DNA of 64,000 bases from Pseudoalteromonas sp. '520P1 No. 423' (GCF_001269985.1 NZ_BBZB01000002.1:992001-1056000); one strand, 5' to 3'. Shown: positions 33,248 to 42,027, numbered from the stretch's first letter. The notes: generated by a model from the letters alone, not told the origin. Made by a program: numbers and translations.

Positions 33248-35320
33248 TTAATTAGCATATTTAGCAATTCTAAAACCAAGATCTTGTCTTTTATCATTGC
33301 CATAATCCCGAAATGAAAGTCTTAGTTCTGTCCGAGTTCCATGTGCCCAACTTGAGCCGCGGATAACATGATAGTCTCCTGTTAGAGGCCCCATAGGATC
33401 ATATTGCACTTTTGAAGATAGACCGGTTTGAATTTCATATAAATCATGACTCCATTCGGCGACATTACCAGCAAGATCATAAATCCCTTTTTGGTTTTTA
33501 TTAAATGAAGCAACGGGAGCAGATACTGGATATTCGTCATTGTATTTAGGTTGCACATTACCCAAAATTGCTGCGCCAGAAATATCAGCGAAATTTCCTG
33601 ACTTTTTAGCTGGAGGCAGTGAATCCCCCCAAGGGTATTTCAGCATTTTGTCATCTATAAATCTTGATGACCAAATCCATTCAGCTTCTGTTGGCAATCT
33701 ATAACCTGTGGCATTTTTATCAAATGAAACCAGTTTATTATCTTTTATGTCATAAAAATTGTTTAATTTTTCTTTGTCTGATAACCAGTTACAAAATAAT
33801 GCAGCCTGAATCCAAGTGATATTTACAACAGGTTGAAGTTTGCCATTTAAGCTTTTACCTTTTACATTGCCAGAAGAGTGTTCGCTTTGAAACTGCTTAA
33901 ATTGTTTATTGGTAACTTCTGTAAACCCTAAATAAAAAGGGCGAGATAAGTTTAGTGTACGCTTGATCTCATTTGCACGACGACCTTGTTCACGACGCGA
34001 AGCACCTGCGTAAAACGTTTTTTTCGGCTTAAATAATTTTAGTTTTCCACCTGAGGGATCTGAAATAATTGGCTTCATATTTTCCCACTTTGCTTGTTCT
34101 AACGTTTTAAGCTGAACACTAAATGTTTGTGCTAATGTGGGATTAGGTAGTATGTCTTTGTGATATGTAACATATCCGCTCTTTTCTATTCGTATACTTT
34201 GTTTTTTAACAGATAAAGTTAAATCTTGTGATGCGCGTCCCATCAAAGTGTCATTAATATAAATCAAAGCATCAGATGGGGCGACTTTAAACTTAACATC
34301 ACCGAGAATAGGGGATAGACTGATATTTTTATTAACCTGGGTATTAGAATTAACAATTAATGTTTGACTATGCTGCTTAAATCCCTCCTTAAAAATCAAT
34401 AATGAAGCACTTTGATCAGGAACTACATTAGCTAAAATAGGGGTTTTTCCTAAAAACTCATTACCATAGGTAACACTTGCACCACTAGGAGAGCTTGTAA
34501 TTTTCAAAATACCTAACAACTTTTCTAAATGCACATCTCTCATTGTTTCATTTTTTAGCGCTATTACATCTATATTTCTTTGAACATCTTGATAACCTTT
34601 CTTTTTAAACACTAAGGAATGAGCACCTTGAAGTAAATCGAGCAAGGCGGGAGTCGTACCAAGATGTATGCCATCTTTAAATATTTTAGTTTCTGTAGGC
34701 GTTGAACTTATGCTGATCTGAGCCCAAGCGGGTGATAAATCTATCGTTAAATTTTGAGTTTTATTTTTACCGACAATTGTTATGGGAGTTTCGTAGTCAA
34801 AATATTTATTCGCTGAAACTATTAAAGTATGATCTCCAGCAGGAATGCTTTTTATAATTCCATCTATTAAATCAACAGATTCAGAATCTATTTTTACTGC
34901 GACTTTGACTTTGGGTTTAACAATTAATTCAAGATTTCCTGGTAACTTAGTAAACTCAAAATCGAAAGATTGATTTTGTTCTTGAGTTACTTCAAAACTA
35001 GTATCAAGTTGATAATATCCTGTTTTATCTGACTTTAAGCTGTATTTACCAGGCAACATTAAATAGTAATCTGACATTTTAACGTAGAAGCCACCCGATA
35101 AAGTAATATTCTTAGAAGCGGGCATAGTGCTGAAAGTAACTGATTTAGCAGTAAACACATATAATATCGCGATAATACTGATACATAATAGAATTACCAG
35201 TACCAGATGCTTTGTGCTAAATTGACTTTTTTTATGCGCTATCACTTCACTTGAAGGCACAAAATTTGACGGTTTAATTATATTGTTTGAGTTATTCGTA
35301 AAATTTGAATCTTTATTCAT
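33248..35320 (-). CDS. Membrane-anchored PEGA-repeat protein with FGE-sulfatase-like domain
   Basis: A 690-residue protein. A membrane anchor lies at about 38-58, followed by a beta-rich start and three clear PEGA repeats (about 195-250, 265-320 and 340-395), each with the signature turn such as STPTETKIFKDGIHLG, SSPSGASVTYGNEFLG and KSGYVTY; a degenerate fourth repeat lies before them. From about 415 an FGE-sulfatase (SUMF1) domain follows with YRLPTEAEWIW, GNVAEWSHD and RGSSWAHGT. The two active-site cysteines of true formylglycine-generating enzymes are absent from the RGSSWAHGT-LRLSFR segment, so it is a ligand- or glycan-binding version, not a sulfatase activator. The topology places the domains in the periplasm. 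It ends 12 bases before the next gene. Confidence 0.86.
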   Translation of the reverse strand: MNKDSNFTNNSNNIIKPSNFVPSSEVIAHKKSQFSTKHLVLVILLCISIIAILYVFTAKSVTFSTMPASKNITLSGGFYVKMSDYYLMLPGKYSLKSDKTGYYQLDTSFEVTQEQNQSFDFEFTKLPGNLELIVKPKVKVAVKIDSESVDLIDGIIKSIPAGDHTLIVSANKYFDYETPITIVGKNKTQNLTIDLSPAWAQISISSTPTETKIFKDGIHLGTTPALLDLLQGAHSLVFKKKGYQDVQRNIDVIALKNETMRDVHLEKLLGILKITSSPSGASVTYGNEFLGKTPILANVVPDQSASLLIFKEGFKQHSQTLIVNSNTQVNKNISLSPILGDVKFKVAPSDALIYINDTLMGRASQDLTLSVKKQSIRIEKSGYVTYHKDILPNPTLAQTFSVQLKTLEQAKWENMKPIISDPSGGKLKLFKPKKTFYAGASRREQGRRANEIKRTLNLSRPFYLGFTEVTNKQFKQFQSEHSSGNVKGKSLNGKLQPVVNITWIQAALFCNWLSDKEKLNNFYDIKDNKLVSFDKNATGYRLPTEAEWIWSSRFIDDKMLKYPWGDSLPPAKKSGNFADISGAAILGNVQPKYNDEYPVSAPVASFNKNQKGIYDLAGNVAEWSHDLYEIQTGLSSKVQYDPMGPLTGDYHVIRGSSWAHGTRTELRLSFRDYGNDKRQDLGFRIAKYAN

Positions 35321-35324
35321 AACT

Positions 35325-36842
35325 TCACCCGTTATTTACTTTTTCAACGCACTTAACAAGAATTTTATTATTTTTACTGCCAGGTAGTAAATTCACAACT
35401 TTTCTAATATCCCTATAACCATTTCTTGAGCCGATTAAAGTATATTCACCTGGTTTTAGAGACATATTTTTATTGGTGAAATGACCAATATCTCCAATAC
35501 GATAAATAGTGATACGTGTTAAATCATCAGATAAAATTTCAATATTGATTGGTAATTTACTTTGCCTCAAAATATGTTGTACTGATGTGATTTGTTTTAG
35601 TAGGTTTACATCTGGGTTTTGTATTTCAGTTGCTTGTTTATAAATATTTTGTGCCTCTTGATACACATTATTGTTTGATAACCGCGCTGGATAATTAATA
35701 ATGCCATTAAGTTTATGCTCTAAGTCAGCTTTTGATTTAGTTCTTATTAAGCCCACTCGTGCTGAGGTAAGGCTTGAATCTATTAATAAAGCTTTATTAT
35801 ATTCTTTAGCAGCATCTTGCCATTTAAGTGACTTTTCTAGTTCTAAGGCTGATTTTAATATGTTCGAAATTTGACTCTGTGTTTGTTGATTTTTAGATTG
35901 TAATATTGCTGCATTTGGATCATTCGAATCAGGTATTATTTTTTGTGCTTGGGTAAAATACTTTATGGCAGTTTTAAATTCATGGTTATTTAAACTGATA
36001 TAACCTTGAGACATGGCTTTAGAGAAATCTCTTTGTGTGATTTTAGCTTCAACTAATTTTAAATTATCTTGTGTTAATTGAGAGTTTTTATCTAAATCTA
36101 TAGCAGTTAAAAAACGTTTTTTAGCATTATCTAATGATTTATTTTTTATTAAAATGACACCCTCATTATTTAATGAGAGTACCTCATCTAATACTAGTGC
36201 ACGATCGTATTTTTTTTGTGCCTCAACGTCTGTGGGCTTTAAATACATGGCTATTTGTAATTGTTTCTTTGCTCTCGTTGCATTATTGTTAGCTAAAGCT
36301 TCACTGCCTTTATTTAAATACAATTGATAGTGTTGTTCAATTTCATGCTCTAGATTAGTTAGTTCAGTGAGCGATTCAGTATAGAGTGAAATCGCTTTAT
36401 TAAACTCCTGAAGCCGATAAGATAAATCACCTTGTTTCGCTTTTTCAAAAGCCAGATCAAACTTCTCTTTTCCCCATAGCTCAACATGATGCTGTTCGAG
36501 TATATTCTGTTTATCAAGCACTTTAGCCAAAATTGTTTGAGAGGTTTTTCGATGTTTTGATAATTGTGCTTCATGCCATGGAGATTCATCAATTGCTTTA
36601 TTTAACTCTTTCTCCATAAACACTTTACTATCAGTTTCTAACTCAGGTTTAGAGATATTTTTTGGTAAATAAAAAATAACAAAAATCAAAGCGAAAACTA
36701 AGGCTGTTATCCCTATAAGGTAATAAAAGTTAACGCTATTAAACTTAGTATTTGAGTTCCTTATATTTTTATCATTTAATTCAAAAGTTTTAGAGTGAGT
36801 TATCGCCTGTTCTTGTTGTTCCGAAGTATCTTTATGAGTCAT
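35325..36842 (-). CDS. Membrane-anchored TPR protein with PEGA-like C-terminus
   Basis: A 505-residue protein with a cytoplasmic N-terminal tail (about 1-38), a membrane helix (about 40-62, YLIGITALVFALIFVIFYL) and a large periplasmic TPR-rich region (about 115-400) with repeats such as YRLQEFNKAISLYTESLTEL and HEFKTAIKYFTQAQKIIPDS. The last 50 residues (MSLKPGEYTLIGSRNGYRDI) look like a PEGA domain. It has a strong AGGAGG ribosome binding site and ends 4 bases before the PEGA-FGE gene, whose TM-plus-PEGA layout it shares. It probably scaffolds other periplasmic parts of the machine. Confidence 0.85.
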   Translation of the reverse strand: MTHKDTSEQQEQAITHSKTFELNDKNIRNSNTKFNSVNFYYLIGITALVFALIFVIFYLPKNISKPELETDSKVFMEKELNKAIDESPWHEAQLSKHRKTSQTILAKVLDKQNILEQHHVELWGKEKFDLAFEKAKQGDLSYRLQEFNKAISLYTESLTELTNLEHEIEQHYQLYLNKGSEALANNNATRAKKQLQIAMYLKPTDVEAQKKYDRALVLDEVLSLNNEGVILIKNKSLDNAKKRFLTAIDLDKNSQLTQDNLKLVEAKITQRDFSKAMSQGYISLNNHEFKTAIKYFTQAQKIIPDSNDPNAAILQSKNQQTQSQISNILKSALELEKSLKWQDAAKEYNKALLIDSSLTSARVGLIRTKSKADLEHKLNGIINYPARLSNNNVYQEAQNIYKQATEIQNPDVNLLKQITSVQHILRQSKLPINIEILSDDLTRITIYRIGDIGHFTNKNMSLKPGEYTLIGSRNGYRDIRKVVNLLPGSKNNKILVKCVEKVNNG

Positions 36843-36997
36843 CCAGCCTCCTAAGTTAACGAATAATCTAAAATCTTTTCTATGTTTAATATATAGTTTA
36901 GAAATTAATGAATTGCATTATTAAATTTAAAATTAATTCATTTAAAACCAACTTCCTTGTCATGGGTAATCGCTTATATAACAAGCATCATAAGCTG

Positions 36998-38167
36998 TTA
37001 TTCACCTACATTAACTTTATAGATATCTTTTAATATTTCTCGCCATTGCTCATATTGATTATCAACAGTACCACTTAATGTAATAGTGCGATCTTCAAGT
37101 TCTATAACATGTGTTTCTAAGTTAGCCTCTAATGAATCACCCAGCTCTTGAAGTGCCTCTATGTGAATTTGAGACTCAGCATCTCTATCGAATCCATCTT
37201 TAATAATGTAACTACCACCAGCCACTGCGACGGTGCCTGCTGCACGAGCTGCACCACTTGAGTGTCCTGTAGCAAAAATACCAGCGATGATAGAGGCTGC
37301 CCCGATGAGCTTTTGGTTATTGGCCTTTCTTTGCATTGTTCTCATAGCTATGACTTCATTGTAGCTTTCTTTACGCCAGGTTTGATATGGGGTTTTCATG
37401 CCTTTAACATAACGACCGTAATATTCTTGAAGCGTATCAACAAATAAGTAATCTCTCTCTCTTATTTGTCTGATCCTAACCATCATAGGATCGCCCTCGG
37501 CAGGCAGCCTGTTCACAGAATAATTGCCCGATTGATCTTGTGATAAATGGCCCTCGAACATATTCGGAGAAAAAGACTTAGCAAATTTTAATTCTGATAT
37601 TTGCCTTATTTTAGTTAATTGATTGGGCTGTAGTGTTTTTAGATATAGATATAGATCATTTGTTATTTGATTATATACATTCTGAAAGGGCTCTTTTGGT
37701 AACTGCATTTTAGCATTGTAAGAATATTTACTTGCTTTATGTCGATATTCTTTAGTGTACCAATGCTTACCCGTTGCATCTGTTACTTTTATGCTAAGTG
37801 TTAGTAATTCACCATCAGATTTAAGTATTTCACCAGCGACTAAAACATCTACTGAATCATGCTCCAAAGGGACAACCCTAACAGCTCCCCACGCGGCACT
37901 TGTTTGTAGTGTTTCCATTAATAGATAGGGAAAATAACTCGCTTCAGCCACACGTATTTCGGGGAAATAGATAGCATCATCATCTAATTCTTGTAGCTTA
38001 TCTAAACCAGGATCAAAAACTCGTATTCCAATATCAAGCAGATGTGCATCTGAAATTTCAGTGGTTACAAGTATGACAGGGGTTACTTTAGTCGTTTTAA
38101 CCTCTGTTGTTGCACAGCCTAGCTGCAAAATGATTAAAGGAATTAGAACATGTATAAATTTTAGCAT
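36998..38167 (-). CDS. Lipoprotein with glycine-rich hydrophobic segments
   Basis: A 389-residue lipoprotein: signal peptide and lipobox LQLGCA (Cys about 18). The first 130 residues (TTEISDAHLLDIGIRVFDPG, with LVAGEILKSDGELLTLSI) resemble the N-terminal domain of envelope lipoproteins that sense or build a complex. A Tyr-Arg-rich middle (LFVDTLQEYYGRYVKGM) is followed by two Gly-Ala-rich hydrophobic stretches (about 285-320) that could insert in the outer membrane, and a C-terminal BON-like unit (ITLSGTVDNQYEQWREIL). I do not recognise the family. GGAG precedes the ATG. It lies 5 bases after the repeat-rich lipoprotein gene and 155 bases before the TPR/PEGA gene, which may have its own promoter. 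Confidence 0.75.
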   Translation of the reverse strand: MLKFIHVLIPLIILQLGCATTEVKTTKVTPVILVTTEISDAHLLDIGIRVFDPGLDKLQELDDDAIYFPEIRVAEASYFPYLLMETLQTSAAWGAVRVVPLEHDSVDVLVAGEILKSDGELLTLSIKVTDATGKHWYTKEYRHKASKYSYNAKMQLPKEPFQNVYNQITNDLYLYLKTLQPNQLTKIRQISELKFAKSFSPNMFEGHLSQDQSGNYSVNRLPAEGDPMMVRIRQIRERDYLFVDTLQEYYGRYVKGMKTPYQTWRKESYNEVIAMRTMQRKANNQKLIGAASIIAGIFATGHSSGAARAAGTVAVAGGSYIIKDGFDRDAESQIHIEALQELGDSLEANLETHVIELEDRTITLSGTVDNQYEQWREILKDIYKVNVGE

Positions 38168-38172
38168 TTCAT

Positions 38173-39288
38173 TTACTCCTTACCTTGATTTTTATATTTT
38201 CGATATTCTTGCCATAATTTTTCTCTAATAATCGGATCAGCTTCTTTAAGTGCTGCCTCTCTGATTTGCCTTGCAACAATATCATCATCTTCACCACTGG
38301 GAATATCAGTAGGGGGTGCATATATTTGCTGATTTTTTGAATGCTTAAAGTCTCCTTCAGGTTGTCTACTAGGCATTGGCATTGATCCGTTTCCTGAATT
38401 CGAATCCGAATTCATACCTCTTTGTGTAGATTGAGAAGAATCAGTTTCACCATTGAGGACATCGTCATAAAGTCTGCCATTATTTGCATTTTCTACTTCT
38501 TCTTCACTGCCTTCTTCACTACCTTTGTTTTGAATATAAGCTCTTTCACTCAGTATCATGCCATCGTAATCATTCATTGATTTATTCAGTTTATCTTCAA
38601 GCTTTGCGATTATTTCTCCTCTGGTAGACTGAAGGGCGCCAGTACTTGATTGTGCACCTGAACTTGATTGCTCGCCTGAACTTGATTGTTCGCCTGAACT
38701 TGATTGTTCGCCTGAGCTTGATTGTTCACCTGAGCTTGATTGTTCACCTGAGCTTGATTGTTCACCTGAGCTTGATTGTTCACCTGAGCTTGATTGTTCA
38801 CCTGAGCTTGATTGTTCACTAGCACTAGATTGTGAACTTGAGGATGTACTTGCTTCCTCTTCTGAAAAGTCTATTTCTTTATTGCTTGGTTTACTTTGTT
38901 CATTACCAAATGTATCTTCTGATTGTTGCTCTGATTGTTGCTCTGATTGTTGCTCTGATTGTTGCTCTGATTGTTGTGCTGATTGTTGTGCTGATTGTTG
39001 TGCTGATTGTTGCTCTGATTGTTGTGCTGAATCATTAGAGCGCGTTTGTGCTTGAGTTTGACTCTTTTGAGATGAAGGCTTTGATTGGCTTTGGCTTTGG
39101 CTTTTAGTGCTACTTTGAGATTGAGAAGGGGGACTCGACTTTGTAGGTGTAGACTTTGAAGCCGAAGAGCTTGATGGTGGCGAACTCGAAGGCGGCTGAC
39201 TTGGAGGCGCAGGCGTCTGGGTAGACTTACACGCCACTAGAATAAAAATCAAAGTCATCATACAAAATAATTTAAGTGCTGTATTCAT
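38173..39288 (-). CDS. Repeat-rich (Ser/Gln) lipoprotein
   Basis: A 371-residue lipoprotein with signal peptide and lipobox FILVACKS (Cys about 20). The mature N-terminal half is low complexity: a Ser/Pro stretch, about eight four-residue QSEQ or QSAQ units, then about eight six-residue SSSGEQ units. The C-terminal 150 residues are a normal-looking acidic sequence (EIIAKLEDKLNKSMNDYDGM and PIIREKLWQEYRKYKNQ). The repeats are directly visible in DNA as 12-bp and 18-bp tandem arrays. The likely role is a flexible tether between the outer membrane and other parts. GGAG lies before the ATG and the gene sits 14 bases after the TPR/TonB gene. Confidence 0.8.
   Translation of the reverse strand: MNTALKLFCMMTLIFILVACKSTQTPAPPSQPPSSSPPSSSSASKSTPTKSSPPSQSQSSTKSQSQSQSKPSSQKSQTQAQTRSNDSAQQSEQQSAQQSAQQSAQQSEQQSEQQSEQQSEQQSEDTFGNEQSKPSNKEIDFSEEEASTSSSSQSSASEQSSSGEQSSSGEQSSSGEQSSSGEQSSSGEQSSSGEQSSSGEQSSSGEQSSSGAQSSTGALQSTRGEIIAKLEDKLNKSMNDYDGMILSERAYIQNKGSEEGSEEEVENANNGRLYDDVLNGETDSSQSTQRGMNSDSNSGNGSMPMPSRQPEGDFKHSKNQQIYAPPTDIPSGEDDDIVARQIREAALKEADPIIREKLWQEYRKYKNQGKE
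38640..38822. repeat. 18-bp tandem repeat array (SSSGEQ units)
   Basis: About nine to ten copies of an 18-bp unit, consensus on the plus strand CTTGATTGTTCACCTGAG. The left copies vary at two positions (AACTTGATTGCTCGCC), the right copies are nearly identical, so the array looks recently expanded. Being a multiple of three it does not shift the frame. Confidence 0.85.
38917..39030. repeat. 12-bp tandem repeat array (QSEQ / QSAQ units)
   Basis: About eight to nine copies of a 12-bp unit, plus strand TGATTGTTGCTC or TGATTGTTGTGC, coding for the QSEQ and QSAQ repeats of the same lipoprotein. Unit length is a multiple of three. Confidence 0.8.
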
Positions 39289-39302
39289 TATATAACTCCA
39301 AT

Positions 39303-40568
39303 TTATTTCGGAAAGATATGTAGTTTCATTTGTTCGGTTTTTATCGGTATTCCTTTTACAAGTTTAGGTCTGAATTTAGTATGTCTCAATGATTTTAATG
39401 CAAGTGATCTTAACCTTGTGCTTTCTTTCATATTTGAATTAACAACCCTTATGTTTTTTGCTCGACCATGTTTAGTCACATCAAAAGATGCTTGTATGAA
39501 TTTAGTATTTGATAGTAATAAATCCTTCGATATGTTTTCTCGGGTATTAGTGGCCAAATTTGGTAAATAAGGAAGTGCAATTGGTTTTTGGAATAAGTCT
39601 TCAGTAAATGTATTACCAGCATCATTTAGCATCGCAAATTGATAAGCTTCATTGTATAAATGCATAGCGGATTGCCTTTTTTCAAATAATAAATACCAAT
39701 CAGCAAGTTTCAGTTTAACTGTAGAAATAGTAAAATAATCCGGTTGCGTCTGATTTTCCAATATCTCAATTTCATTTAATATTGTATCTCTACCATTTGA
39801 AAAGCTGGTACGTTTGAGTGAAATAATTTGGTTTTGATAATTCGTTGTAGTGGTATATTCGGTATTATCTATTAAGTTTGAATTAATCTGTGAAATATCA
39901 AAAGTTGCAAAAAAATAGTTTATTATCAATTTGTTATTCAATATATATATATTGCGCTTATCAAATTCACCATAAACTGTTTCACTAATATTTAACGCCA
40001 TTTTATATAGGTAATGTGCATTATAGAGATCTTGCGCAGGGCTAGGAGAGTAGCTCATGGCGTAAGATGTTAAATTCCAATTAGCCAACTTAACCAAAAC
40101 TTGTAACATCTCTTCATCTTGCTCGGCAAAATTACGATTATGCAGCCAATATAAATAATTGTACTTCTCATGAACTTGTTTCCATTTTTTTTGCTGTTTT
40201 AAGCTTAGAATTATTTTTTCTAAAATGGAAATTTGCGCTTTTGAATATAATCCATCATTAATTCTATTTAAATGAAGAGAACGATTAAAAGTGGTGATCG
40301 CTAAATCATGCTTTTGTTGTTTTTGATATATGTCGGCTAAATTGGCTAATTCTTGAGCTAACTTATCACTATAAACGCCTTCAGCAGATTCGAGTTCTTC
40401 AATTGCATTTTCGTAGTCTGTGATTTGCTCATTTAAGGTTTTTGGTGAGTTGTTATCAGCAAGTTTAAATGGGTTACTGGGGTTACTGATTGTATTAGCT
40501 GCACTAATAGAAAAACACAAAAATGTCAGTATTAAAAAACTAAAATTCAAATATAAATTTTTTGTCAT
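39303..40568 (-). CDS. Periplasmic TPR protein with TonB-like C-terminal domain
   Basis: A 421-residue exported protein and the first gene of the operon. Signal peptide (about 1-22, CFSISAAN), then a TPR-type helical region (for example LANLADIYQKQQKHDLAITT) to about 330, and a C-terminal domain (about 345-420) with SFDVTKHGRAKNIRVVNSN, then LKSLRHTKFRPKLVKGIPIK. This is the pattern of the TonB C-terminal (energy transducer) domain. Unlike TonB it has no N-terminal membrane anchor and no Pro-rich linker. I chose the ATG at 40568, with GGAG seven bases before; seven more codons upstream are open. A 9-bp inverted repeat at 40682-40705 lies upstream. Confidence 0.78.
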   Translation of the reverse strand: MTKNLYLNFSFLILTFLCFSISAANTISNPSNPFKLADNNSPKTLNEQITDYENAIEELESAEGVYSDKLAQELANLADIYQKQQKHDLAITTFNRSLHLNRINDGLYSKAQISILEKIILSLKQQKKWKQVHEKYNYLYWLHNRNFAEQDEEMLQVLVKLANWNLTSYAMSYSPSPAQDLYNAHYLYKMALNISETVYGEFDKRNIYILNNKLIINYFFATFDISQINSNLIDNTEYTTTTNYQNQIISLKRTSFSNGRDTILNEIEILENQTQPDYFTISTVKLKLADWYLLFEKRQSAMHLYNEAYQFAMLNDAGNTFTEDLFQKPIALPYLPNLATNTRENISKDLLLSNTKFIQASFDVTKHGRAKNIRVVNSNMKESTRLRSLALKSLRHTKFRPKLVKGIPIKTEQMKLHIFPK

Positions 40569-40681
40569 AACTAATCTCCATGATTGCACCGAATTGGACG
40601 TAATCTTTTGAGCAAGTTTTCCCTGACAGAAATTTTTCTTAGTTATAGCTAAGATATTTAATTTATTATTATATTTTATTT

Positions 40682-40705
40682 AAAACATTTTAAACTAAAT
40701 GTTTT
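40682..40705. promoter_or_regulatory. Inverted repeat upstream of the large operon
   Basis: AAAACATTT and AAATGTTTT (40682-40690 and 40697-40705) are a perfect 9-bp inverted repeat with a 6-bp spacer, about 115 bases before the first gene's ATG. It could be an operator, but the region is AT-rich and the match may be fortuitous. Confidence 0.3.
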
Positions 40706-40776
40706 CTTTTATTCAATTAAAGTATAGACGATAAAAATTAGATAGTTGTAAATATTAGACAGATTTTAAATTAATA

Positions 40777-40806
40777 AAAAAAGCATCATAAAAATGATGC
40801 TTTTTA
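40777..40806 (-). terminator. Terminator of the M24 peptidase gene
   Basis: AAAAAGCATCAT (40778-40789) and ATGATGCTTTTT (40794-40805) form a perfect 12-bp stem with a 4-nt loop, 8 bases after the stop codon; A- and T-runs on both flanks. Confidence 0.85.
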
Positions 40807-40812
40807 ACATGT

Positions 40813-42027
40813 TTAAGCTTCTAATCCGAAAGGATCATCTATCGAGTGAGAAGGGGTTGTAAACCATACTGGTCCATTGTCATCCATATAAAAATGATCT
40901 TCTAAGCGGATTCCAAATTTTCCTGGGATCACTAACATAGGTTCATTACTAAATACCATGCCAGTTGCAAGTTTTGTTTCTGTTCCTTTAACTAAGTATG
41001 GCCATTCATGGATATCTAAGCCACATCCATGACCCGTTCTATGAGGTAAGCCTGGTAGCTGATAGTCTGGACCATACCCATGAGCCTCTAATACTGTTCT
41101 TGCACCGTCATCAACATTGCCACAAGGTGCATTCAATTTAGCTTCATTAAAGGCATTTATTTGAGCATCTTTTTCAACCTGCCAAGCAGCTCTTTGCTCT
41201 GCTGTTGCTTCTCCATAAGCATAAGTTCTTGTGATATCCGAATTGTAACCATGTAATAAACACCCAGTGTCTATTAATACCCAATCATTTTCTTTTAAGG
41301 TCTGAGGATCTTTAACACCATGAGGGAATGAGGTGGCTAAACCAAATAGCACGATGCAAAAAGAAGAACCTGTTGCACCGACTCGTTTATGCGCTTCATT
41401 TATAAATTGCGTTACTTCCAATGTTGTTATGCCTGGATGTAAAACCCTAGCGGCAGCTTTGTGTACTTCAATTGTCATATCTTTTGCACGCTGCATCAGT
41501 GCAATTTCAGATTTTGATTTTATTTGCCTACATAATGCGCTCACATCTGAACCATTAACATATTCATAATGCGACGCTGCTTTCCTTAAACCATCAAAAA
41601 CAAAAAATGAAGCCGACTCATCAATAGCAATTTTACCTGATGAGATCCTCATTTTATTTAAAGTACTTGCAAATAGGGCATATGGGCTTTCATGCTCGTG
41701 CCAACCATTAAAACGGCCTTGAATAAGCATATGATCTCTTAAAGAGCCTTCTTCAAAATGCGGTGCGATAAACTCTAATTCGCCCTGAGCTGGCAAAATA
41801 GCACCTACAAGCCTTTCACTCTTATACCATTTTAAACCTGTAAAATAATATAAATTAGTGCCAGCATCTAGATACATAGCTTTAATATTTTGTTCACGCA
41901 TTAACGATTGTGCTTTATAAATACGCGCTTCAAATTCATTTTTAGATATTGAATCAATCTCTTTTGTCATATCTGACAATTTATTTAGCTCTTTCTCTAT
42001 CGTAGAGCCACCTACGCCTAATGTCAT
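40813..42027 (-). CDS. M24-family metallopeptidase (Xaa-Pro peptidase type)
   Basis: A 404-residue cytoplasmic metallopeptidase. The N-terminal creatinase-like domain (about 30-170) is followed by the pita-bread catalytic domain with all five metal ligands: Asp in VLIDTGC, Asp in NSDITRTYAYG, His in HRTGHGCGLDIHE, Glu in SNEPMLV and Glu in RLEDHF. Family members remove N-terminal residues before proline or split Xaa-Pro dipeptides. It stands alone, divergent from the CDF transporter gene and ended by the hairpin at 40777. The first codons (MTLGVGGSTIEKELNKL) are slightly long for the family; an ATG at about 41970 (MTKEID) is an alternative start. Confidence 0.92.
   Translation of the reverse strand: MTLGVGGSTIEKELNKLSDMTKEIDSISKNEFEARIYKAQSLMREQNIKAMYLDAGTNLYYFTGLKWYKSERLVGAILPAQGELEFIAPHFEEGSLRDHMLIQGRFNGWHEHESPYALFASTLNKMRISSGKIAIDESASFFVFDGLRKAASHYEYVNGSDVSALCRQIKSKSEIALMQRAKDMTIEVHKAAARVLHPGITTLEVTQFINEAHKRVGATGSSFCIVLFGLATSFPHGVKDPQTLKENDWVLIDTGCLLHGYNSDITRTYAYGEATAEQRAAWQVEKDAQINAFNEAKLNAPCGNVDDGARTVLEAHGYGPDYQLPGLPHRTGHGCGLDIHEWPYLVKGTETKLATGMVFSNEPMLVIPGKFGIRLEDHFYMDDNGPVWFTTPSHSIDDPFGLEA

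Noticed and set aside
38640..39030. CRISPR array
   Set aside because: The repeats are direct, contiguous 12- and 18-bp coding units without spacers and no cas genes are near.
38832..39038. A plus-strand hydrophobic frame (repeated VALIV units) opposite the lipoprotein gene
   Set aside because: It is the antisense reading of the 12-bp QSEQ array; the lipoprotein frame has signal peptide, ribosome binding site and operon context.
25872..40568. Zorya anti-phage, T6SS, Tol-Pal or gliding motor locus
   Set aside because: There is an ExbB-like protein, but no ZorE/ZorD helicase or nuclease, no T6SS sheath or tube genes, no TolA/Pal, and no Gld components.
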